Assembly (NCBI GenBank): GCA_013815395.1
Contig: JACDGH010000056.1
Span: 1-11,930 of the forward strand
DNA from: Parachlamydiaceae bacterium
Lineage (GTDB): Bacteria > Chlamydiota > Chlamydiia > Chlamydiales > Parachlamydiaceae
Reading direction: 5' to 3'
Length of the DNA stretch: 11,930 bases
Both the position numbers and the translations under genes were made by a program. Below are positions 1-8,700 of the stretch, one piece after another. Position 1 is the first letter of the stretch; every line of letters begins with the position of its first letter. The notes under the pieces were generated by a model. It had not been told where the DNA came from, made no database searches, and was given only the letters and a program-made list of their open reading frames with translations.

Positions 1-217
1 ACCCATACCTACCCAGTACTCTCACGAATCCTTCTTTCATTACCTTCTCAGGAAATTAGATTAAATGTAGTAAGCCCCATTACCCCCATAGCTCTTACTA
101 CAATGTTCTCTTAATGATGTTTTTTTGATAATGTTTTTTTCATTTTTGCTCATTTTTCTCATTTTGTAGGGCATAATCAAGCTGCAACGAGCAGAGCGAG
201 TGCTGCGTAGGTATGGG
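1..217. repeat. Inverted-repeat-bounded non-coding element (MITE-like candidate)
   Basis: The 11 bases CCCATACCTAC at 2-12 recur as the exact reverse complement GTAGGTATGGG at 207-217. The match continues inward with 7 of 9 bases (13-21 against 198-206), giving imperfect terminal repeats of about 20 bp around roughly 216 bp. No coding region is evident between them. The interior is T-rich and has three spaced CATTTT(T) units at 141-165. The left end falls on the window edge, so the element may extend outward and a target duplication cannot be tested. It could also be a chance pairing with an upstream gene's tail. Family not recognised. Confidence 0.45.
66..102. terminator. Stem-loop, possible terminator
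   Basis: TGTAGTAAG (66-74) pairs perfectly with CTTACTACA (94-102) across a 19-base, C-rich loop. T-runs occur only later (about 119-126 and 134-140), so a classical intrinsic terminator is uncertain. It lies inside the inverted-repeat-bounded stretch at 1-217 and may be part of that element, or may end transcription of an unseen gene to the left. Confidence 0.3.
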
Positions 218-243
218 AGGGCACAATAAAATTGTTCTGAAAC

Positions 244-257
244 GGAAAACTAGTTCC
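244..257 (+). promoter_or_regulatory. GGAA-N6-TTCC inverted motif, candidate activator site upstream of the 515-aa gene
   Basis: GGAAAACTAGTTCC is a partly palindromic site whose core AACTAGTT is self-complementary. A near copy, GGAAAACTATTCC, lies at 2486-2498 in the control region of the paralogous gene. Each sits upstream of a sigma-54-like promoter, about 130-143 bases before the start predicted from the -12 element here and about 79-91 bases in the other gene. That is the range typical for enhancer-binding activators. The assignment is inference from conservation and position only. Confidence 0.3.
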
Positions 258-359
258 TTTTCTTTGTTCTGAAATAATTTTTCTGTAATAGTTCATATCT
301 CTAAAATCTTAAATAGTCTTTCAGTGCTGATGCATACCTTTATTTAAGAAACTGAAGAT

Positions 360-377
360 TTGGCATCAAAATTGCAT
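360..377 (+). promoter_or_regulatory. Sigma-54-like -24/-12 promoter of the 515-aa gene
   Basis: TTGGCATCAAAATTGCAT matches the RpoN consensus TGGCA-N7-TTGCA, with the invariant GG at 362-363 and GC at 374-375 spaced by exactly 12 bases. Transcription would start near 387, leaving a leader of about 230 bases. Almost the same sequence precedes the paralogous gene (2550-2567), while flanking bases differ more. This supports a conserved functional site, although common descent of the duplicated region also explains it. It has not been shown that the organism has RpoN. Confidence 0.5.
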
Positions 378-511
378 TTTAATTCTTCGTGTTCTATTAA
401 ATTTGAACATAAAACATTAAAAATTTAAAAAAGATATTGATCGATTTAAATAATATTATTAAAATCATTATTAGTTAAAAACATATAAACAAAAAATAAT
501 TTTAATTTTTA

Positions 512-540
512 TTTTATTACTAAACTTTTTATTTTATAAT
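512..540 (+). promoter_or_regulatory. Candidate sigma-70 promoter (-10 TATAAT) of the 515-aa gene
   Basis: TATAAT at 535-540 lies in a block reading CTAAACTTTTTATTTTATAAT. A matching block, CTAAAGTTTTTGATTTATAAT, precedes the paralogous gene. The ATG follows 80 bases after the hexamer here and 93 bases after it there. The -35 candidate (TTTTAT, 512-517, spacing 17) is poor. The surrounding 400-540 stretch is extremely AT-rich, so chance TATAAT matches are likely. The conservation between the two leaders is the main support. Confidence 0.35.
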
Positions 541-610
541 TACACTTGTCGAATTGAATATGAGTTATGATCGTAATGGTATTTTAAATTTTTTAAATAA
601 ACAAACCAAC

Positions 611-614
611 GAGG
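611..614 (+). promoter_or_regulatory. Ribosome binding site of the 515-aa gene
   Basis: GAGG stands 6 bases before the ATG at 621. The context GAGGTAAGTTATG closely matches TAGGTGAGTTATG at the paralogous gene, which fixes both start codons. Confidence 0.75.
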
Positions 615-620
615 TAAGTT

Positions 621-2168
621 ATGAGTCACATTCCATCTGATAGTAAAAGACTAACCCCTGAAGACGTAAATTCTTATTTAAGTCCTACAATGATGCATAA
701 AGTGGATAAGCGAAAAGGTATCTCAAAATTCGGACAGGGTTTGAAAAATATTGGGGAAATGATAGTTGCTAAGGTTCGTCGGATTGCTCATAAAGTATGG
801 ACAGGTAAAACTGCTAATAATTCTTCTGTAAGTATAAAACTTAAAGCAGAGGTCATAAAATTAATATCTGATGCTGATGTTATACTTGGTGGGGATAACA
901 ATGGTGGTGAATTAAAAAAATTTGAAGAAAATGTTGACAAAGCGAATAAAATTTTGAAAAAATTAATCAGCTCGGGTGCTGGTAAAGGAACTTTTAATAT
1001 AGGAAATGCTAAAGAAGATAGATTAGAATTATTAAAATTTGTGGGTGATGAATTATCTGCTTTAAAATCCCGTATAGAAGTAAAATTACAAGCCAATGTT
1101 GATAATGAACCTCAAATAGGACGAGAACAAGACTTGTTGCAGATGCCTCAAAAACAAAAGGTTTCTTTTCAAAAAGAAGTGCAAAAAAGTGAACATGACG
1201 AAACTCCTGCAGTTTTAAGTCGTGGGGGAAAACAACCACATGTCTCTGCTCATATCGAACGAAATGAAGAGTCACTTTCTGAAGTGAGCAAAAAGCCGGA
1301 AAATAATCCCAAAGCTTATCCAGTTTCAAAAGAGGTTCTTGCTAAGCAGGAAAAAGAATATGAGGAAATGGCAAAATTGGCTAAAGAACCAGAAAGTCAT
1401 GGTGCAGACGAGAAAGGGGCTTTAAATGCAGCTTTACTCGATTTAGTTGATATGGCAAAAGTTTTAGAATCAAATAGTATGTCGAAGAAGGATCGAGATA
1501 AATTAACAAGTCTTTTAGAAGACTACTCGCCGACAGGCAAATTATTGCACGATCATGAACGTGCTCGAGAAGTTTTGGATATAGTTTTACAAAACCTATT
1601 TAATAATGGAGCTGTATCGATTGATAATAAAATTATTAAATTTAAGGAAAATAGAATTGAAGATTCATATAGAAAAGCAATGCAATTATACATTAAAGTA
1701 GGAAAAATTCAAATAAAGCTTGATATCCATAAAAATCACAAAAGTAGTAAAATAGCAGAAGAAGAGGAGATTGGAAAACTGAAAAGTTCAAATGATAAAT
1801 TAAGATCAGATATAGATCCGCCAAAAACTCAAAAAAACAAATCTGCCAAAAAGGAAATAAAAGAACTCTATAAAGATCTTAAATCCTTAGTTCAAAAAGC
1901 TGAAGAATTATATGACTTATATGGTGCCTTAGGTGGCCTAGGATCTTCTAAAAATAAAGAGCTAGATCGTCTTTTAGCTATTCCAGAAAATGATTCACAT
2001 TCTAAATTAAATAATGCTAAATCAATTATAGCTTTGATCGATGAAGGATTAGATAAAATTGAAAAACAATTGATTAATGAAGGAAAAGAGCTTGATGAAA
2101 AATTTAAAACTCTTTATGAAAAAATAGTTAAAAAAGTTTATATCATTGAAAGAAAATTGGCTAAATAA
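621..2168 (+). CDS. Uncharacterised 515-aa helical protein, short paralog of the 2936-aa protein; effector-like
   Basis: I do not recognise this protein. The start is set by GAGG six bases upstream and by the same start context in the paralogous gene. No signal peptide, membrane segment or catalytic motif is visible. Residues about 8-160 form an N-terminal domain shared with the 2936-aa protein: Y19-L-S-P22, then a basic stretch, then H57-K-x2-T61-G62-x3-N66-N67. Residues about 160-275 are a polar linker containing Y-P-V-S-K, a motif with a counterpart (F-P-V-S-K) in the large protein. Residues about 276-345 resemble a repeated module of the large protein and end in an L-x2-x-G-A-V turn (A331). 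The rest is Lys/Glu-rich and probably coiled coil. The tail has a weakly Glu-rich segment and Leu at position -3, which is compatible with, but far from proof of, type IV (Dot/Icm-like) secretion. Role in host interaction is inferred from architecture only. Confidence 0.85.
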   Translation: MSHIPSDSKRLTPEDVNSYLSPTMMHKVDKRKGISKFGQGLKNIGEMIVAKVRRIAHKVWTGKTANNSSVSIKLKAEVIKLISDADVILGGDNNGGELKKFEENVDKANKILKKLISSGAGKGTFNIGNAKEDRLELLKFVGDELSALKSRIEVKLQANVDNEPQIGREQDLLQMPQKQKVSFQKEVQKSEHDETPAVLSRGGKQPHVSAHIERNEESLSEVSKKPENNPKAYPVSKEVLAKQEKEYEEMAKLAKEPESHGADEKGALNAALLDLVDMAKVLESNSMSKKDRDKLTSLLEDYSPTGKLLHDHERAREVLDIVLQNLFNNGAVSIDNKIIKFKENRIEDSYRKAMQLYIKVGKIQIKLDIHKNHKSSKIAEEEEIGKLKSSNDKLRSDIDPPKTQKNKSAKKEIKELYKDLKSLVQKAEELYDLYGALGGLGSSKNKELDRLLAIPENDSHSKLNNAKSIIALIDEGLDKIEKQLINEGKELDEKFKTLYEKIVKKVYIIERKLAK

Positions 2169-2173
2169 TTCTT

Positions 2174-2220
2174 AAGGCCATTTAAGTATCTTAAAAATAG
2201 AAAAATGACTTAAATGGCTT
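2174..2220 (+). terminator. Hairpin terminator candidate after the 515-aa gene
   Basis: AAGGCCATTTAAGT (2174-2187) pairs with ACTTAAATGGCTT (2208-2220), a 13-bp stem with one bulged G and a 20-base loop. It starts 6 bases after the stop codon. The sequence after it (TACTTGAAATTCATTTCTTTT) is T-rich but has no clean T-tract, so termination efficiency is uncertain. It separates the two large genes into independent transcription units. Confidence 0.55.
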
Positions 2221-2255
2221 TACTTGAAATTCATTTCTTTTCAAAACGTAAAAAT

Positions 2256-2394
2256 AAAATTATTCACTAAACCATGTTCCTATTTTGTTCCTGGCCCGAC
2301 GCCCAGGCTACCTTGGTTTGGGCGGCATAGCTAAGGTAGTAAGGCGTCTGGCCAGGAACAAAAATGGAATGGAAAATGGATAGTGAATAATTTT
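2256..2394. repeat. 139-bp long inverted-repeat element (MITE or palindromic repeat)
   Basis: The outer ends AAAATTATTCACTA (2256-2269) and TAGTGAATAATTTT (2381-2394) are exact reverse complements. Inside, GTTCCTGGCCCGACGCC (2287-2303) pairs at 16 of 17 bases with 2343-2359, and TACCTT (2309-2314) pairs with AAGGTA (2333-2338). The whole element can fold into one long hairpin with a small apical loop. The core is far richer in G+C than its surroundings, suggesting foreign origin or selection for structure. It has no coding capacity. No convincing target-site duplication is seen at its borders. A transposable miniature element, a structured RNA or a protein-binding palindrome are all possible. 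Confidence 0.75.
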
Positions 2395-2434
2395 GGCTAT
2401 AAACCTGTTAAATTGACCAGCCTACTCACGTCCT

Positions 2435-2466
2435 GCTTTTTTGCACATCACATGTCGCAAAAAAGC
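2435..2466. other. Perfect stem-loop upstream of the 2936-aa gene
   Basis: GCTTTTTTGC (2435-2444) is the exact reverse complement of GCAAAAAAGC (2457-2466). Between them ACAT and ATGT can extend the stem by four pairs around a CAC loop with one bulged C. It sits about 110-140 bases before the start predicted from the sigma-54-like element. It has no T-tract after it on the plus strand. It may be a regulator-binding palindrome, a DNA-bending site or a weak terminator. Confidence 0.4.
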
Positions 2467-2485
2467 TTGGTTAAATCTTTTGTTT

Positions 2486-2498
2486 GGAAAACTATTCC
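2486..2498 (+). promoter_or_regulatory. GGAA-N5-TTCC motif, candidate activator site upstream of the 2936-aa gene
   Basis: GGAAAACTATTCC is a near copy of the site at 244-257 upstream of the paralogous gene, differing by one missing base. The distance to the sigma-54-like GG is 66 bases here and 118 there, so spacing is not conserved. Shared ancestry of the two control regions is an alternative explanation. Confidence 0.3.
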
Positions 2499-2549
2499 TC
2501 TCTCAACTCTGTCTGAGAATTCCCACCCTGATTTTTGCGAATAATAAGA

Positions 2550-2567
2550 TTGGCATCAAAAATGCAT
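2550..2567 (+). promoter_or_regulatory. Sigma-54-like -24/-12 promoter of the 2936-aa gene
   Basis: TTGGCATCAAAAATGCAT has GG at 2552-2553 and GC at 2564-2565, again exactly 12 bases apart as RpoN promoters require. It differs from the element at 360-377 by a single base. The predicted start is near 2577, giving a leader of about 175 bases before the ATG at 2754. The -12 half is ATGCA rather than the preferred TTGCA. Confidence 0.48.
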
Positions 2568-2630
2568 ACTAAGTTTCAATTAAAAAAGAAAATAAAGAAT
2601 CGAAAGAAAAAATATTAAATTAAATATTTA

Positions 2631-2660
2631 TTGCGTTAACTAAAGTTTTTGATTTATAAT
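2631..2660 (+). promoter_or_regulatory. Candidate sigma-70 promoter of the 2936-aa gene
   Basis: TTGCGT (2631-2636) and TATAAT (2655-2660) are 18 bases apart, a plausible -35/-10 pair. The block around TATAAT is shared with the leader of the 515-aa gene. It lies downstream of the sigma-54-like element, so each gene could have two promoters, or this block could be a conserved leader element. Confidence 0.4.
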
Positions 2661-2744
2661 GAATATTGTTGATTCAGTGATTTTTTTATTATAGTTACCA
2701 ACTAAATAAAATTAAAGCTATTTGTCAAAGAACAACTAACATAT

Positions 2745-2750
2745 AGGTGA
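2745..2750 (+). promoter_or_regulatory. Ribosome binding site of the 2936-aa gene
   Basis: AGGTGA ends 3 bases before the ATG at 2754, with the AGG core 6 bases away. The context AGGTGAGTTATG matches AGGTAAGTTATG at the paralogous gene. Confidence 0.7.
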
Positions 2751-2753
2751 GTT

Positions 2754-5700
2754 ATGCAACCAATATCAGGATGGGGTAGCAATCCAAAACAACCAATTAG
2801 TCTAGAAATAGCGAAAAAGTATTTGACTCCTGGCTTTATTGAAACAAGATTTTTAACAAAAAATTTTAAAAGTGAAGGGAGAAATGCTGTTGTTAATGTT
2901 TTTAAAAATATATTTGCAACAGCTTCCGCAAAATGGAATAAAATTGGACATAGGTGGAAAACGGGAGAATGGTATAACAATAAAACTATTTGCAAACTCG
3001 TTGAAAATCAGGTTGAAAAATTAAACAAAAGTATTAGTGAATCCACAAATCTAGTTACGGGTGAGTTATTAGGGGCTTCATTTGTAGTCAGTGAGCTCGC
3101 TTCTATCTGTCTTTTATTAAAAAAAGCAAATGCACCTCAAGATGAATTTGGGAAGATAAATGGTCAAGTAATCGCTTTAAAAAAGACAATAGAAAGTCGA
3201 CTGATGGCGATTAAAAAAAAGGATAAAGATCAGCTAGAAGAATTAACTAAAGACGTAGAATGGGGGCCCCCTGTTCCAAAAAGCCATCAAGTAATGCAAG
3301 AAAATAGTGTAGCCCCGACAGTTCAGGGTCAGCCACAACTGCCCCCAAAAAAACAGAAGCCGCAGTTCACCACTAGAACAGCAAGAAGTCCAGATTTAGA
3401 AAAAGCACATGTAGAACTCGATAAAGAAAATAGAGATTTAGAAATTCAAGAGAGAAAATTAAGAAGCGACACTTCTATTAAGACTGAACAAAGTTCGCTG
3501 GAGGATGTAAAAAATCTAAGAAACCAGGAAAGTGTAAATGTCAATGAAATGTCACTTTCAAAGAAAGCAAAACCAGAGGAAATTCTATCTCCCTCAGTCG
3601 AATACGATTGGCAAAAACACGTAATGCAGACCCTACCAACATCAATGTCTTCTGCATCTCAGAATATACCCAAATCTTTAGAATCCAGGCCTGAAATGAG
3701 ATCAGAGGAGAGATCCGCTGAAATTGCCAAACAAAAGCCAATAATTGTACCGTCTAAAGAAGTTACTTCTGCCGCTGTAATTAGAGAATTAGCAAATTTA
3801 ATCCCTGATGGTGATCGTTCACAGCCAATTACTCCTACAAATACTCAGGCTTCTACACTATCCCAACCAAAAACATATCCACTCGTTGGAACGGGGCCTC
3901 AAGCACTTCGAGAACTATTCAAAGGGAAAATTTCCCTTAAAGAAGTTGTTAGTCTTCCTCCAGCTCAAAAAGAAATAATGTTTTCGAATTTTCTACTTGT
4001 GTTACTGAAAAAGGATCAAGAAGGCGGCATTGCAGATTTTGAATTATCTTTGAAAATTGTGCGTAAATTCTTTAAAACCTTAAATCCTTCTAAGGAAGGT
4101 GTAGTTGTGAGTAGCAGAAATCAATCTCCACGGTTATTACTAACAGACTTAAGCGGAAAACCAATAGTCATTAAATCAAAGCAACTGGGAAAAATTATGC
4201 TTGATCCCGAAGCCTTTATAGAACCTTTGGTTAGGGCTAATGAAAAACAATTAAAATCCCTCTTAAACATCGTAACTGAGACCCTTCAAGAGGGTCTCAT
4301 TCGTAGAGAAGAGCGAATAGAGTTCGTTGAGGAGAATTCGCCTTTTTCTGCTATGCAAATTGATCAAAACGCTGATATTTCCATTGAAGATAATGTAATT
4401 TTAAGTGAAGCAGAGGGGGAGAAATCAATGCAAGCCTCCACTGAGTTTGAAGTTCCTAAGAAAGATTTAGGCAACGTCTCAGTTTCACAATCTAAATCTC
4501 CTTTCATCGGAAATATTCGAGATAAACGTAAAGAATTAAAATCTGATTATAAAAAAATTATTTTGCAAGCCCAAGGGGATCTTCGTTCATGCCTTTTAGT
4601 GCTTAGAGATTCTAAAACAAATGATATTAAGGAAAAATTAGAAAAATTTGAAAAAAGCATGAAAGAATTAAAAGAATTTGAAATTTCATTAAGTAGCAAA
4701 GACAGTAAGGACAGCAATTTACAAAACAAGGATGTTAGCAAAATATTAGCTAGTCAGTTTAAAAAAGCTCAAAATAAATTAACTCAAACTATGCCACAGA
4801 ATATGAAACCTATCACTTCTGACAGACATGCTGAAGATGAGCAGATGCTCCAGCAAGCCATTTCAGAAAAAAAACCCGTTAGCACAAATGAGAGCTTCCC
4901 CGTTTCTAAAAAAACCTTAAATAAATCTAAAAAATCTTCTAGCGCAGGAGTTAAAGCTTTTAATGAAGTTATCCTTAAGACTTTTGGCAAAAAAGACCCT
5001 TTAAAAGGGTTTATTAATTTAAATATTAGTGAAAGAAAAAATTTCCTTTATAAACTTCTTGATCTTACTTCAGAATTCAACGAAGAAAAAGATATATCCC
5101 AAAATCCATTTGTTAATATTCTACGAGCAGAAGTTAGCAAATTATCTTCCCCACAAGGTGCATTAGTATCGACCTTAAGGAATTCACCTTCAGTTATTTC
5201 TGATGCTGTGAATACTTTTGCTTCCGCTAGTAAAGAAGAGCTTGAGGTGCTCTGGAATAATGTATTAACAAATAGACCAGTTGAGCAAGTCTTTGACGAT
5301 TTGGTCGAGGCTGGGGCAGTTAGGAATTCTTCGCCTACAATAAAAATTGAAGAGGTTATTGGGGAGCAAGAACTCGAAGATTATGAAAATTTAGAAACAC
5401 TCTTTAAAAATCGAGTCAACAGTTGTGTAAATATCCTAAATGAATCTATAGAAGACTTAAAACATCAAAGGACAGATCAAATAACCCATCGGAAAGAAGA
5501 ATTTAATTCAGCTTTTGAAGCATTAAATGAAACTAGGGAAGAGTTAAATAAATCAATAACTAAAGAACAAACAGACGAAATAGCTCATTTGGAAAAAGAA
5601 TTTTCGAGAATAGTGATGCAAAGTGATCTGCAAAACGAATCATTGCAAATCGTAAGAGAAATAGCTGTAAGACCCGATTGGACTCATACTTCCGAGCAAA

Positions 5701-8700
5701 TTCAATCAGCAAGAATGCATTCTATTGATCTATTAGAGAGCGTTGCAGCCGATATTAAAACTGTGTTTAGAGATGAAGAGATTGGTAAACAATTAATAAG
5801 TGTTATTGATAAATTTATTAAAGCCGAAAAAAAATCGATGATGAAAGAAGAGGTTACTGAAATAAAAACTGCATTAATTAGTGCTATATCAGACTTGGAA
5901 AATAGTAATAGGGGTCAATTAGCAGAAGAACTTTTTAATAAATTAAAAACTATTAATAATGTAATGGGTGATATCGAATTAAATGAAATCTATTCTCAAA
6001 TGAGTAAAAAAATTGATGAAATTGAAGCTTTGAAATCGGATATTATAAAATCAAATGCCAAATTTAAAAAAGAGATAAATATTTCGCCAAAATCATTTCA
6101 AGAATTGAGTGATTTGTTAGGCTCAGCAACAGAAAAATTAAGCAAAATTTCAATTAGCGATTTTCAAAGAGAAGATGTAAAAAAATACGACGCAGAGTTG
6201 GCTGAACTGAAGGAATTACTATTTACAGAAGCTAAAAAACTCTTTAATAATTGTCAAACCAGCTGTGAAAATATTTTGAAGATGTTTAATACTGATCTAA
6301 AACTTAATATTACAGATGCCGACATTGCCGCGAGAAAAGAGCAATTTTCCTCAGCTTTTGAAAACTTGCTTCAAACTCAAGGTCAATTAACTAAATCTTT
6401 TAAGATTGAACTTTCTACTGAAGAACAGCTTCGTAATCAGCAAATGATCACATTATATAACGAATACAATAATAAGGCATTTGAAAAGTCTCTTAATGCA
6501 AGCTTAAATGAAGCGGCATCTATAATTACAGATTTTAGAACTGTCTCTGTTGAAGAATTAGGGAAAAATCCTACTTCAGTGTTGCAAAAAGCAATTACAG
6601 ATACTAAAAATATATTAAGTAATGCAGAACAATTAATTGAAAAATTTAAAGAAGAAGGTTTTAAACCTGAAAAGAAATACATTGAAAGGATTGAAGGAAT
6701 GAGGCTTAAATTAGCCAAGCTAGATAATATATATCAACAAAAAGTAGCTGCAGAATCATTCAAAGAAGTTTTAAGGATATTAGTTTCTGATGTTAATGTT
6801 AATGCCCCTAAAGAAGATGAACTTAATGTAATGTTGGAAAAGGTGAACATATTGCTTACAAAAGAATGGTCTGGCGAGACTAAAGGAAAGTTTGTAAGAC
6901 TATCAGAAGAAATTATCAATAACGTTGAGACACGATATAAAGAAAAAATTAAGTTTCAAGATCAAAGAGTTTCAGCTAAAGATTGGGATCTTCTAAAATA
7001 TAACAAATTATCGCAAATTAAGAAAGTTTTAGTTTCGTTAAGTTTATGGGGGAAAGGGGAGGGTAAAGAGCGCACTGATTTAAGAAACCTAGCTAAAGAG
7101 GCAATCTCACAAAAAATTCCAGCAGGAGAACAAAGTATTAAAGCGGAGGAGTCATTGCTTAAAGCCACATCAGAGGAGCAAAACGTCGTTAATCATCCAG
7201 TTTCTTCATCAACTTTAGACACTGAAGTTAAAAGGGCATCGATTTCCGATTCCCTGTCAGCAAGTTCTTTGAATGTAGCATCCAAAGACCAGGAGAGGGC
7301 GGTTGAAGCAGCTAAAAACCGTCTAGAAGTACTTCAAGCTGAACCTCCTCTTTCAAGTGATATAGATATTGGATGGCATAAACTCGTCAAAAAAGAAGAT
7401 AAACGTGAAATGGCAAATCTTAGCGAAATTGAGAATTTAAATACAGAAATAGAAAAACATAAAATACTCAAAAGTAAAAATATGAAAATGAGTCAAAAGA
7501 AAGTAGATAGGAATAAAGCGAAAAGGGAGAATACAGCATTAAGAAAGGAAATTGCTGCCATGAAGAAGGGGGTAGTAATTCGTCAACAAAGAAAAGAGGC
7601 GGTAATTCAGCAAAAAATACAAGAACATATAGATAAAGAAGAAGCTCTTATTCCACTAAGTGAGGAATTTCTAGAGGATCAGGGACAATTAGGAGAAATT
7701 CGTGCAGATCCATTCAAAAACGTAAAAAGGCAAAAAATACACAAAAAACATGATAAAGCAAGAGGGTTAGATAGGGGTTTAAAAGCAGATACTCAGAGGC
7801 CAGAAAGAGAAGGTTTAGCGCCTGAAATTAATCCTTCAGACCGAATCGAATCTCCAGATAAATCTAAGGTTCTTGAAGCAAAATCAACAGTAAATGTTAA
7901 ATCTAGAGACGATATTGAAACAATAAAGGAACGTTTTCATATTATTCATCAGGCAAATGGCATCTACTTAAAGCAATTGCTTGAAATTAAAGAAAGCATT
8001 GAAGGTATTCTCTCTAGAATGGCTATAAAAGAGTCTACACAGGATGTATCATCAGGTTATGCAATTGTAGATAGTCAATTTGTATCGAATTTAATAGCGA
8101 CTATTGAGAACGTACGCAGGATGGAAGACGGTGGAGTTTTATTAGAGGATGCTAAAAAAATAAGGACAAAACTGGAAGGCGCAATAACAGGTATTAAAAA
8201 TCATAGTGATGGAAAAACAGTAGGCCCTTTACTTAGAAGGCTTATTGAAATCGAAGATAACATGAAGTCTGTAGAAAAACGTGGAAATGAATTAGTCGAA
8301 AATAATGAAACTGTCATTATTGTGAACCTATTTAGGGCTGATTCTATAATTAAAAAATTCAATACTAATTCTACCGAAGAACTAGGAAAGCATTCTCTGG
8401 AAGAATTAGGAGAAGCAATTTCAGAAACGAGAAAAATATTAAGTTTCCTAAAGCCTGCAATAACTATTTATGAGCAAGAAGGGTATTCGTTAGATCAAGA
8501 GGAATATTTACTAGAAAATAAATATGATAGGGAAGTCGAGGACATAGAAGTAAATCTTTTTAAAATTGATCGTATTTATCTCCAAAAAGTAGCTGTAGAA
8601 TCATTCAAAGAGGATTTAAGAACTTTAGTTTCTGATATAAATGCTAATGCCCCTGAAGAAGATATACTTAATCAAATGATTAAACAGGCGAACGAACTGC

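Noticed and set aside
400..620. PmrA- or CpxR-type effector promoter boxes
   Set aside because: No paired CTTAAT-like or GTAAA-N4/5-GTAAA arrangement could be supported in this AT-rich stretch.
2079..2165. Dot/Icm-type C-terminal secretion signal (Glu-rich block) in the 515-aa protein
   Set aside because: A few Glu residues and Leu at -3 are present, but such composition is common in a Lys/Glu-rich coiled coil, and the giant protein lacks a comparable tail. Mentioned only as a possibility.
2251..2400. Target-site duplication around the 139-bp palindrome
   Set aside because: The flanking bases (GTAAAAAT on the left, GGCTAT on the right) do not match.
3063..3122. Possible transmembrane helix at residues 104-123 of the giant protein
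   Set aside because: The stretch contains Ser, Glu and Cys within it and is only mildly hydrophobic; an amphipathic helix is more likely.
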